From Methylocaldum sp002005105 (GTDB lineage Bacteria; Pseudomonadota; Gammaproteobacteria; Methylococcales; Methylococcaceae), in contig NZ_CP194902.1 in the NCBI RefSeq assembly GCF_051027545.1, positions 3,286,001 through 3,350,000 of the forward strand: 64,000 bases of DNA, given 5' to 3'. The position numbers and the translations under genes are program-made. This document shows, piece after piece, positions 53,065 to 60,917 of this stretch (position 1 is its first letter; each line of letters starts with the position of its first letter). Under the pieces are notes generated by a model that was given only the letters and a program-made list of their open reading frames with translations, was not told the origin of the DNA and ran no database searches.

Positions 53065-54147
53065 TCAAAACTTGCATAGCCGCCCCCCATGCCCTGCGGT
53101 TTCCGCATCCAGCAAATAATTGGGGCCGGCCGGTTTGCAGCCGCCTTCCACCGGATCGTCCGCGAGCAGCATCGGCGTATCCAGGTCGACCCATTGAAAG
53201 CCGCCGAGTCCCGCCGCGAAATGCGCGCTGAAGCCCATGGCCAACCGAGTTTCGACCATGCCGCCGATCATGAGGTCCAGCCCGCCGGCGCGGGCGATGG
53301 CGGCGATTTCGAGCGCCCGGACCACGCCGCACTTGACCAGCTTGATGTTGATCACCTGGGCCAGGCGGTCCCGTACGATTCGCAGAGCATCCTCTGGCGT
53401 CCTGCAGGATTCGTCGGCGGCCACCGGTACGCCGGCTTCGCGGGCAAGCTTTGCGAGACCGTCCCAATCCTCTCGCGCGACGGGCTGTTCGAGCAGCGCG
53501 GGCTCGATGCCGGCGAGGCGAAGTTCCCTTAGCAGGGCGAAGACTTCGTCGGACGAATAGCCGGCATTGGCATCGAGAATCAAACGGCTGCTCGGATGCC
53601 CGCGCCTGATGGCCAGGAGCCGGCCGATATCGTCGGAGCGATCGAGGCCGATCTTGACCTTGAGGATTTCGAAACCTTCGCCGCGGTATTGCCGGGCCAG
53701 AATTTCCGCGTCCTCGGCGGCGCAAATGGGTATGGTGATGTCGGTGGCGAGCCGGTTTTGAAACCCGCCGAAAAACCGGAGCAGCGGAATTCCGCAATGG
53801 CGCGCCAAGGCATCGATTAGCGCCATCTCGATGCCGGCCCGGACCGACGGGAAGTTCGGGACACGTTCGAGGAGTTCCGCCGAGATCCGCCGCCATTCCC
53901 CGGCGTGTCGTCCTCTCAAGCGGCCGGCCTCCTGTTTCAGCGTGTCCAGCGCGATCGCCTGATCCTCGGCCGTCACCGGCGGCAAGGTCGAGGTCTCGCC
54001 CCATCCTTCCGATCCATCCGCGAGCGTGACTTGCACCGCGACGTTGCGGACGCGATCGAGTCTCGACGAGGCGATGGTGAACGGTGCGATCAGGGGCACG
54101 TCGAGTTTGTGGATATCGACTCGTCTGATTTCGAGGTCTTTGTTCAT
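53065..54147 (-). CDS. Enolase-superfamily epimerase (dipeptide epimerase-like)
   Basis: 360 residues, muconate-lactonising subgroup, closest in pattern to L-Ala-D/L-Glu (dipeptide) epimerases. Catalytic Lys163 and Lys165 (KVK) and Lys269 (NIKLVK) flank the metal ligands Asp192, Glu220 and Asp245. The N-terminal capping domain (IAPFTIASSRLDRVRNVAVQV) fits. It would racemise an amino-acid residue of a peptide, for example murein peptides. It stands alone between repeat elements. Confidence 0.88.
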   Translation of the reverse strand: MNKDLEIRRVDIHKLDVPLIAPFTIASSRLDRVRNVAVQVTLADGSEGWGETSTLPPVTAEDQAIALDTLKQEAGRLRGRHAGEWRRISAELLERVPNFPSVRAGIEMALIDALARHCGIPLLRFFGGFQNRLATDITIPICAAEDAEILARQYRGEGFEILKVKIGLDRSDDIGRLLAIRRGHPSSRLILDANAGYSSDEVFALLRELRLAGIEPALLEQPVAREDWDGLAKLAREAGVPVAADESCRTPEDALRIVRDRLAQVINIKLVKCGVVRALEIAAIARAGGLDLMIGGMVETRLAMGFSAHFAAGLGGFQWVDLDTPMLLADDPVEGGCKPAGPNYLLDAETAGHGGRLCKF

Positions 54148-54237
54148 GGCGTCGTTCGCTGCCTATGTTCGCATTGGGGGCATTATAGGCAGGACTTAGG
54201 AAGAATCGCCGTCAAAAGCGCCCCGTCGGACCCGATA

Positions 54238-54321
54238 TGTCGGCAAGGGATTGCCGACCTACGAATTTCTGCCTCGTGTCGAGCCATTATAGGTCAGTAG
54301 GTCGGCAACCCCTTGCCGACA
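54238..54321. repeat. Family C inverted-repeat element (C2)
   Basis: 84 bases bounded by TGTCGGCAAGGGATTGCCGA at the left and CGGCAACCCCTTGCCGACA at the right. Each end is itself a small palindrome (GTCGGCAA/TTGCCGAC), so each can also fold alone. Lies between the epimerase promoter side and the TonB receptor stop. Confidence 0.75.
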
Positions 54322-54370
54322 CACCGGTTTGCCTCTGGATCGATCGGGACGCTTCCGGGTCTCAATTCGT

Positions 54371-56476
54371 TCAAAAGCTGACCGATGCCGTGACCCGTAC
54401 CTGCCGCGGCATGACCGGATGTTTGAGAACGCCGTCGACCCCCTCGGGCGGTTCGCCCGGAAGTCGCGAGGTGTAGTAGTAGGCGATATCGTTGCTTTTC
54501 GAATCGAACAGGTTGAAGACGTCCACGGCAAGTTTCAGTTGCCGGTATTGATAGCCCGCGCCGAGATTGACCAGGGTCGTGTCGCCCGCGTCGACGCTGC
54601 CGTCCTCCGTGAGCGGCACGTGACCGAAGTGGCGCAGCCTCACCGTGGCGAAAAAGTTGTAAGGCAGTTCGGCGACCGCACCGGCGCTGATGACCCGACC
54701 CACGGAATTGGGAATGTCGTTGGCGCCGCGCGGCGCGTCCCGATAGCTGGCCGAAGTGAAGGCGAAATCGGCGTCCAGGGTCAGCCAGTCGACCGGCTTG
54801 TAGAAATTGGTCCACTCGACTCCGTAGCGTTCGCTTTTACCGGTGGGCTCGGTGGTGCCGGCGTCTCCGGCGAACACCAGTTCCGAGTCGGACTCCAGCC
54901 ACCACACCGCGAGGGTGGTGTTGAGTCCTTTCACGTACTGACTCCGTATGCCGCCTTCGGCGCCCCGTTGCTTGGCCAGCGGCGGCACGCTGCTTTGCGG
55001 AAGCGTGGGGTCGGTGGGGTCGGCTCGCGTGGTCACGCCGCGGGCGTCGTTGGAGTGAAAGCCGTAGCCCAGGTTGACGAAGAATTCGGTATCTTGCCAG
55101 GGGCCGAAGATCAGACTGAGCTTGGGGCTGACGATGGAAGCGGTCTCGCTGCCGGAATTTTGCGGGATAAGACGGTCGGCCACGTCGAAGAAAAAGGTGT
55201 CGCTTCTGAGCCCGGCCACGGTGCGGAATTTCGGTAGCCAGTGGGTCTGGTTGCTGAAGTAGAACGAGAGGCTGGTTTCGTCCACATCGCCCCGGCTGAC
55301 CGACCCGATGGTGCGGCGCCGTTCGGTACGGTTCAGGATCAGGTCCATGATGGCATCGTGCCGGACCTGGAAACCCAGCGTGTTGTCCATATCCAAGCCG
55401 AACCACCGGTTGAACCAGGTCTGCTCTCCGCTGCCGCCCACGATCACGCGTCGTTCCTTCTGGCCGATTTGATCGCCGTGGACGGGGTCGTCGAGAAAAC
55501 CGGTGAAATTGGAGAACAGGGCGACATCGTAGTAAGCCGCGTACACGTTAAGCTGATTCTTGTACGAATCGCCGCGGCTCCAGAAGTCGCCGGATAGGCT
55601 GTAGCGGTCGGTCTTGCCGGCATCGCTGGGGTCCATTGTTCCGTAAAGATCGATTTGCCCGGATTGCACGGCGCGTTCCGGGATCTGATTGGTGGCGTTC
55701 CATTGGGCGCGATAGGCCTTGCCGTGCAGCGCCAGTCCCCAATCTTCACGGTCGATGGTATAGCGCAACATGCCGTTGAACTTGTCGAGTTCTTCCGGCC
55801 GCTTCCAGGGACCGTCATTGAAGTTGACTTCGGCGGCGTAGAGGAGATCGCCCGTTCCCAGCGCGTTCGAGTTCGCCGCCACGACGCGGTAATAGTCGTA
55901 TTCGCCGCCGGTGAACTTCACGAATCCTTGCGGTAGTCGGTGCAGGGTGTGCATGCGCGCATAGCCAGCGGAGGAAAAATCGCCCACGTCGGCGTAGTAA
56001 GGCCCCTTGCCGTATTCCACCCGGTCCACCAGTTCCGGAATGATGCCGTTCAGATCCAGATAACCCTGCCCGTGAGCGTGGGTGGGCAGGTTCATGGGGA
56101 CGCCGTCCACGGTGACGCTGAAGTCGGTGCCATGGTCCAGGTTGAAGCCGCGCAGGAAATACTGGTTCGCTTTGCCGGTGCCGCTGTGCTGGGTGGCGAG
56201 GGCGCCCGGCACCACTTCCACCAGTTCGCCGACGCGGGACAGCGGGCGGTATTTGAATTCGGGCTGTCCTACCACGCCTTGCGACGCGGAATTGGCGGCC
56301 CCCAAAAGATCGGTGGCGCGGCCCTGGACCTCCACGGTATCCAAAACAAGTAGAGAGGATGGATTTTCCTCTTCGGGTTGGGGGTGGGCCAGCACGGGTT
56401 CGGCCAGCGTGCCCAGCGCGATACCGAGTCCCCAGCCAACTATTGAATGAATGGAAAAATGGAGTCGGGTTTTCAT
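54371..56476 (-). CDS. TonB-dependent outer-membrane receptor
   Basis: 701 residues from the ATG at 56476 (signal peptide ...EPVLAHP); an ATG at 56509 adds 11 residues. The plug domain starts around residue 50 (VLDTVEVQG) and contains RVGELVEVVPG and NQYFLRGFNLDHGTDFSVTVDGVPMN. The 22-strand barrel ends in a C-terminal Phe (VTASVSF), as required by the BAM machinery. A His-containing loop (PTHAHGQGY) is conserved in receptors of this group that lie near copper genes. Substrate unproven; neighbours (CopC, metal-type ABC transporter) point to a metal complex. Confidence 0.9.
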   Translation of the reverse strand: MKTRLHFSIHSIVGWGLGIALGTLAEPVLAHPQPEEENPSSLLVLDTVEVQGRATDLLGAANSASQGVVGQPEFKYRPLSRVGELVEVVPGALATQHSGTGKANQYFLRGFNLDHGTDFSVTVDGVPMNLPTHAHGQGYLDLNGIIPELVDRVEYGKGPYYADVGDFSSAGYARMHTLHRLPQGFVKFTGGEYDYYRVVAANSNALGTGDLLYAAEVNFNDGPWKRPEELDKFNGMLRYTIDREDWGLALHGKAYRAQWNATNQIPERAVQSGQIDLYGTMDPSDAGKTDRYSLSGDFWSRGDSYKNQLNVYAAYYDVALFSNFTGFLDDPVHGDQIGQKERRVIVGGSGEQTWFNRWFGLDMDNTLGFQVRHDAIMDLILNRTERRRTIGSVSRGDVDETSLSFYFSNQTHWLPKFRTVAGLRSDTFFFDVADRLIPQNSGSETASIVSPKLSLIFGPWQDTEFFVNLGYGFHSNDARGVTTRADPTDPTLPQSSVPPLAKQRGAEGGIRSQYVKGLNTTLAVWWLESDSELVFAGDAGTTEPTGKSERYGVEWTNFYKPVDWLTLDADFAFTSASYRDAPRGANDIPNSVGRVISAGAVAELPYNFFATVRLRHFGHVPLTEDGSVDAGDTTLVNLGAGYQYRQLKLAVDVFNLFDSKSNDIAYYYTSRLPGEPPEGVDGVLKHPVMPRQVRVTASVSF

Positions 56477-56743
56477 GGGCTCAGAATAATATTTCAAGAA
56501 TGACAGCAACCACCGTGCCGAACGGAATCGTTCAGGGACTCAAGAACGGGAATCGTCGGTATGCTGCGAATTCCGACCGCTGAAGCTTCGGCTTCCGTCC
56601 CGCGAAACCTAGCCGAGGGATCAAATCTCGATGTAAACAATCCGGTATTTTTCGAGGAGTGCCTGTAAGTGTGTGCGGCCGTCGCGCCGCGTTATGGCGA
56701 AGTGTCCAGATGTTTGTGCGGGAGCGGACCCGGTTGTTAATCA

Positions 56744-56882
56744 GGCCCGTAAATACCCTCCTGGTATTTCGGGCCGCCGCCCAGGCCCGGTACACGCCCG
56801 GCCTGGGCTCACGCGGCTTGTCGCCGCGCCGGGGCATCCCTGCCCCGGATTAACCCGGCCTATAAATATAGGCCGGGTTAAT
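56744..56882. repeat. Array of five consecutive hairpins
   Basis: Five inverted repeats follow one another with almost no spacing. 56744-56775: GGCCCGTAAATACC/GGTATTTCGGGCC. 56779-56808: GCCCAGGCC/GGCCTGGGC. 56812-56828: CGCGGC/GCCGCG. 56830-56847: CGGGGCA/TGCCCCG. 56849-56882: ATTAACCCGGCCTATA with its exact inverse and a 2-base loop. No T-run follows on either strand. The whole gap 56477-57021 lies between the receptor gene and the small lipoprotein gene and carries no other recognisable gene. Confidence 0.9.
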
Positions 56883-57021
56883 AAAGCCGCCTCCTTAAAA
56901 AATCATCCATTAGCTTATACATCCCTAGAAGCTGGACGAGGTGATGGGGTGCACCGTACGCGCTATCGTGGAAGAAAACGCGCACAGCTACCCCAATCAT
57001 CCAATCCTCCCCGAAACCGCT

Positions 57022-57165
57022 CTAGCGGGATAGTTCGCCCAAAGGCGCCGCGTGCTGCTCCGGCTTCTTGGGCCCCGGCGTATTGCCGAACGGGCCTTCC
57101 TTGCCGCATCCCGCCAAGATCAAACCGATCGAAATGACGATCGCCAAGTGCTTGCTCATGTCCAT
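57022..57165 (-). CDS. Small lipoprotein (47 residues)
   Basis: Short gene found by reading the minus strand. AGGAG lies 7 bases before the ATG at 57165. The peptide has a basic start (MDMSKH), a hydrophobic core and the lipobox ILAGC with Cys20, followed by a short Pro/Gly/Lys-rich mature part (GKEGPFGNTPGPKKPEQ). It recalls the tiny LptM/YifL-type lipoproteins in layout, but the similarity is too short to claim. It sits 49 bases downstream of the helical exported protein, probably in one transcript. Confidence 0.75.
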   Translation of the reverse strand: MDMSKHLAIVISIGLILAGCGKEGPFGNTPGPKKPEQHAAPLGELSR

Positions 57166-57214
57166 GCTGGTCTCCTATCGCATGCTTCGGGTGTGTGGTT
57201 GGCCTGAATAATCG

Positions 57215-57598
57215 CTAGAGCTTTCCTTCTTTCTTATAGTATTCGACCTCGTCGTTGATCAATTTGACGACTTCTTCCAGCGTCGTAACGGCAGTCGTAG
57301 GTTGCCCTCCGTTTTCCAGATCGGCAATCACCGCTTTCAATCGGCTGCTGGAATTCTGCATGGGCATCGTGCTTTTTTCCTTATAAGAAGCCACCGCCAA
57401 TTTGCGCGCCTGCTTGGCGCTGTCCAAAGCCGCATCCTTGTTGCCCTGCTTGGCCGCGTCCAAAGCCGATTGGCTGGCTTTCTGCACTTCCACCAGATTC
57501 GGCGGCGGATCGGCATAACGCCCGCCAGCAATGCTGACGCCCGCGCTCAGGCTGAGAAACAGGGCCAAGATAATACGCATCATCGAATTGCCTCTCAT
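57215..57598 (-). CDS. Small exported alpha-helical protein
   Basis: 127 residues. AAGGAG with 8-base spacing supports the ATG at 57598. Signal peptide residues 1-24 (LALFLSLSAGVSIAG). The mature part is nearly all helix: heptad-like SALDAAKQGNKDAALDSAKQARK, then a loop and TTLEEVVKLINDEVEYYKKEG, resembling four-helix periplasmic proteins such as the small metal-binding protein type, although it lacks their many His. Function unknown; it lies in the candidate metal cluster. Confidence 0.78.
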   Translation of the reverse strand: MRGNSMMRIILALFLSLSAGVSIAGGRYADPPPNLVEVQKASQSALDAAKQGNKDAALDSAKQARKLAVASYKEKSTMPMQNSSSRLKAVIADLENGGQPTTAVTTLEEVVKLINDEVEYYKKEGKL

Positions 57599-58324
57599 GT
57601 AATGCTCCTTGTATCGATACGATTAAAAAATAGCCCGCGACCGCGGTGAATTCTCGGTGGTCCGTAACACCGAAAAAGCGGTCGCGGGCGGCATGAATAT
57701 CAGAGGGAGAACGTGCCCCGCATTCAGCCGCCATATATAAGGCAAGTTATGTGCCTTGGTATGTCGCTGCGTCAAATGACGATTCAGTGCTGGAGTGGTC
57801 TGTATTGACGGTGCTGTCTAAGAATGGCTTGCCGTCTCTGTAACGAACTGAAAATTAAGGTTGTAATGCCGAAATAAAAGACGTATCAGGAAATTCTATT
57901 ATGGGAAATGACGCATTATCTAATGAAATACTGTTGGATATCACAGGACTATTATGCGCGCCTATCATGCCGCTTATTAGAGCTCTTGCGAGGACTATGC
58001 GAAACCCCATAATGTGCTGTGTGAAAAAACATAAATGGTAGGTAAAGGTCGGGCCGAGATGAGAATATTTTTCGAGCGGCATTATGTATATCACTCGAGG
58101 CAACAGGTTTTTAATATGTATCAAATATGTTGCAGTAATCGAAAGGAGATGCCAATAAACCTACTTCTATTTGCTGTTATCCGATCCGCGATTTCCCCCA
58201 ATACCTCTGTCATTTCCCTTATACCTAATACCTAACTCATTTATAACCGATTGTTTTTAAGCCGATATCCTGCTGGCACAGGAATTGATTGGTATTTTGG
58301 CGTTTGCGCATCCTGGGTGTGCCG
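57599..58324. other. A+T-rich spacer with a possible short peptide gene
   Basis: Long gene-poor stretch, clearly more A+T-rich from 57750 to 58250 than the surrounding sequence. A 46-codon frame at 57901-58041 is listed separately. Open frames of 66 codons (plus) and 89 codons (minus) overlap it but have no recognisable product. The promoter of the minus-strand small genes should lie at its left edge. Confidence 0.4.
57901..58041 (+). CDS. Possible 46-residue peptide gene
   Basis: Starts ATGGGAAATGAC with AGGAA 8 bases upstream and ends TAG at 58041. The peptide has a hydrophobic middle (ILLDITGLLCAPIMPLIRAL) and a basic, Cys-containing tail (MCCVKKHKW). Not recognised. The only support is the ribosome-binding site and the amphipathic composition, so it may be chance. 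Confidence 0.25.
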   Translation: MGNDALSNEILLDITGLLCAPIMPLIRALARTMRNPIMCCVKKHKW

Positions 58325-58541
58325 CAATGCCGTTAAGTTAAGGCGAAGGACGTCACCCCGGCAGGGAATGCCGGGGTCCAGAAGCCATGGATGGCAGAGG
58401 CGTGTCACTTCCCTGTGCTCTGGATTCCGGCACAAATTCGCAAGGAGCGAATTTGGACGTGCTAAGCACGGTCCGAAGGACGAGCCCCAGGGAAGGGGCG
58501 AGCAATCCCTGCCGGAATGACGCCTTAACTTAACGGCATTG
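58325..58541. mobile_element. Family B MITE-like element with target duplication (B2)
   Basis: 217-base element with perfect 21-base terminal inverted repeats: CAATGCCGTTAAGTTAAGGC... (58325-58345) and its inverse (58521-58541). It is flanked on both sides by the direct repeat GGGTGTGCCG (58315-58324 and 58542-58551), the sign of a staggered target cut. Inside are the arms GTCACCCCGGCAGGG and CCCTGCCGGAATGAC. It has no transposase gene, so it would move with an enzyme supplied elsewhere. Inserted 46 bases upstream of the BNR protein start. Confidence 0.88.
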
Positions 58542-58586
58542 GGGTGTGCCGCCCGTTGGAACGTTGGAACCATCATTTTCACGGAT

Positions 58587-59819
58587 ATGAATGTGCTTAT
58601 CATTGACCGATCGAATCCGGCCTTTCGGACGCCGCTGTCCATGGGGATCGTATTGCTCGGCTGTCTCGCGGCCGCGTCGGCCGAGGCGATCGCAGAGCGG
58701 CAACTTCTTGTGGCCGTCGCCGGTTTGGCCGAAACGAGGAGCTTGGACCTGGTCGTGGAGCAGGGGACGATACACGGGCTATTGGCTGGACGTTTCGGCG
58801 AGCGCAACCGGGTGGCTTACCTGGGGTCGGCGGATGGCGGGAAAACCTGGAGCGAGCCCAGGTTTCTCGACGGGAGCGGAGAGGCCCCCGTGATTTCCCG
58901 GCGCGGCAACGATGCCCGCCTGGCTGTGTACGGCCGGCGCATCGTCGCCGTCTGGCAGGCGCGGGGCGAACTGCCGGGCACGGGACCCTTGATCGTCGCC
59001 GCTTCGGAGGATGGAGGGCGGACTTGGCGCCGTGGCCAGAATCCGGCTGCGGGCGACCCTCTGAACAATCAGAGCTATCCGGCGCTCACCGTCGGCGGGG
59101 ATGGACGCTTTCACCTCGTCTGGCTCGACGACCGCGAGGAAAACGGCAACACCCAGGGGCTCCGCTACGCAGCATCTCGGGACGGCCTCAACTGGAGCAG
59201 CCGGACTACCCTGGATCCGGCGGTCTGCACCTGCTGCTGGACTCGGATCGGCGCACTTCCGGATCGCAGCGTGGCGGTGCTGTACCGGGACGCCGATCCG
59301 CACGACATGCGCCTCCTTCGCGGCCCGTTGAACGGCGGCGGTTGGCTCGATCTCGGACCGGTCGGGATCGCCGGCTGGAATTTCACCGGCTGTCCTCATT
59401 GCGGAGGCGGGCTGGCCATAACCGGAACCGGCGGGCAAACCGTATTGCACAGCGTCGCCTGGACCGGGAAGGAGGAATCGCCCGGGCTCTTCTACTCGCG
59501 ATCCCCCGATCTTGGAAAACACTGGGAGCCGCCTTTTCTGCTGGGCGACGGGCAAAGCCGGGAAAGCGACATTGCAGCGCTGTCCGCGTCCGATCTGGCC
59601 ATCGTGTTCAGCCGAGCCGGCGCCGAGGGCGCCGCCGTGTACCTGGTCAGGTCCAGGGATGGCGGTAGGCATTGGTCGGTCCCGGTTGCCCTGACGCCGC
59701 CGGATGCCAACGCCGATCACCCCCGAATCGTGGCGACGCCCTGGGGGTTCAGGGCGTTTTGGACAATGGCGCGGCCCGGCGGCGGCAAGGCTTTGGCGAT
59801 GGCCATTCTCTCCCTATGA
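58587..59819 (+). CDS. Exported BNR/Asp-box (sialidase-fold) protein with extra cysteines
   Basis: 410 residues from the ATG at 58587; an earlier ATG (58539) lies in the MITE flank and is unlikely. Signal peptide to about residue 33. Five Asp-box motifs (SADGGKTW, SEDGGRTW, SRDGLNW, SRSPDLGKHW, SRDGGRHW) mark a beta-propeller. Unlike true sialidases it has CTCCW (near residue 213) and CPHCGGG (near residue 271), Cys pairs on adjacent loops that could bind metal or form disulfides. The stop overlaps the copC start (ATGA). Probably not a sialidase in function. Confidence 0.82.
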   Translation: MNVLIIDRSNPAFRTPLSMGIVLLGCLAAASAEAIAERQLLVAVAGLAETRSLDLVVEQGTIHGLLAGRFGERNRVAYLGSADGGKTWSEPRFLDGSGEAPVISRRGNDARLAVYGRRIVAVWQARGELPGTGPLIVAASEDGGRTWRRGQNPAAGDPLNNQSYPALTVGGDGRFHLVWLDDREENGNTQGLRYAASRDGLNWSSRTTLDPAVCTCCWTRIGALPDRSVAVLYRDADPHDMRLLRGPLNGGGWLDLGPVGIAGWNFTGCPHCGGGLAITGTGGQTVLHSVAWTGKEESPGLFYSRSPDLGKHWEPPFLLGDGQSRESDIAALSASDLAIVFSRAGAEGAAVYLVRSRDGGRHWSVPVALTPPDANADHPRIVATPWGFRAFWTMARPGGGKALAMAILSL

Positions 59820-60193
59820 CGATGAACACCCTAAGACGGCACTTATTACTGATTCTGGCAGGATCGGCACTGGCCAGTCCCGAGCTTGCGGCGCACGCGA
59901 TTCTGGTGAAGGCCGTACCCGACCGTGAAGCGGTCGTTTCCGAAGCTCCCTCGGAGGTGCTGTTGACCTTCAACGAAAGGGTGGGCGACGCATTCCTGGC
60001 AGTCGCGGTCATCGACGCCAAGGGCAAGCGGGTGGACAAGCATGATGCCCGGCTGGACTTCACCGACCGTTCGCGGCTGCGGGCATCGGTGGAAAATCTG
60101 GCGCCCGGCCGGTACATGGTGCGCTACCGGGTGCTGTCCGCGGACGGTCACGTCGTGAGCGGCAAGTATTTCTTTCAGCTTCAAGCCAAGTAA
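59816..60193 (+). CDS. copC: CopC-domain periplasmic copper-binding protein
   Basis: 125 residues. The signal peptide ends LAA so that the mature protein begins with His27 (HAILVKAVP), as required for the N-terminal copper brace. Asp110 and His112 in SADGHVVSG complete the Cu(II) site. The single-domain length matches CopC. The ATG at 59816 overlaps the upstream stop; an ATG at 59822 is an alternative. No CopD-like membrane partner is fused or adjacent in the window. Confidence 0.92.
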   Translation: MTMNTLRRHLLLILAGSALASPELAAHAILVKAVPDREAVVSEAPSEVLLTFNERVGDAFLAVAVIDAKGKRVDKHDARLDFTDRSRLRASVENLAPGRYMVRYRVLSADGHVVSGKYFFQLQAK

Positions 60194-60206
60194 GGAGGGC
60201 TTTCCG

Positions 60207-60917
60207 ATGATTCTCCACGAGCCGGGTTTCTTTCGGCGTCTTGCGAACCGCGCGGCCGTTGCCGCGCTCGTCCTGGCGGCGGGCGCCGCATCCGCCGCCG
60301 GCATTCCGCGCGACAGTTCCAACGGCCGCCAGATGTATCAGGGCGCGTCGATGAGCTGTTTGGTGGCCAACGACTTCTACGCCGTGCACTTCACCGCTCT
60401 GCAGGAAGGGCGTCATGAAGGGGAGCAAACCGATTTCGTCAAGTACTGCCAGGAAGTCCCGCGGCCCGGCAAGACCTATCTGACCCTCGACCTGCTCGAC
60501 CGCGATGTTCGCAACATGCCTGTCAGCTTGCGCGTGGTCGAGGAGGAGTTCGGCGATGACGGTCGACTTCCGAAGGAAAAACGTACCCTGGCGGAAACGC
60601 CGGCTGCGGTCTACCGGAACGGTACGGCGGAAATTCACACCGACATCACGGAACCCGGCCATTATGCCGTGATCGCCGTGTTCGGCGAAAACGACGGCTT
60701 CGTCAGCGAGGACGATCGGCTGAGGGTGCCGTTCAGCGTCGGCATCGCCGTTCCGAACCCGTCCAACCGTTGGCCCGGCGCCTTGTTCGCCCTGATCGTC
60801 GCCATTGTTCTGTCGGTCGTATGCTGGCGCGTCTATCGGGGAATAAGGCCCAAGCTTCCGGTCCGCGCGGCGAATGATGACGCCGAACGGCCGGCGCCGG
60901 CGCGCCAGATTCCATGA
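60207..60917 (+). CDS. Exported, C-terminally anchored protein of unknown function
   Basis: 236 residues: N-terminal signal peptide (to about ASAAG, residue 31), a periplasmic domain of about 150 residues with Cys51 (MSCLVAND) and Cys86 (KYCQEVP), a single membrane helix (about 190-208) and a short basic tail. AGGAGG lies well placed before the ATG at 60207. Beta-rich; the segment TEPGHYAVIAVFGEND resembles Ig-like or CopC-like folds, but no family can be named. It overlaps the next gene by 4 bases, so the pair is translationally linked. Confidence 0.75.
   Translation: MILHEPGFFRRLANRAAVAALVLAAGAASAAGIPRDSSNGRQMYQGASMSCLVANDFYAVHFTALQEGRHEGEQTDFVKYCQEVPRPGKTYLTLDLLDRDVRNMPVSLRVVEEEFGDDGRLPKEKRTLAETPAAVYRNGTAEIHTDITEPGHYAVIAVFGENDGFVSEDDRLRVPFSVGIAVPNPSNRWPGALFALIVAIVLSVVCWRVYRGIRPKLPVRAANDDAERPAPARQIP

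Noticed and set aside
52517..54004. A 495-residue minus-strand open frame
   Set aside because: Arg/Gly-rich shadow of the epimerase in another frame, running on through repeats; the epimerase frame has all catalytic residues.
56849..56882. Rho-independent terminator
   Set aside because: The stem is perfect, but no T-run follows on either strand and four more hairpins adjoin it, so it was treated as part of a repeat array.
57855..58124. An 89-residue minus-strand open frame
   Set aside because: No ribosome-binding site, no recognisable domain, and it lies opposite the equally uncertain peptide frame.
58587..59819. True sialidase acting on sialic acid
   Set aside because: Asp-boxes only indicate the propeller fold; the extra Cys pairs and CopC context argue against that activity.
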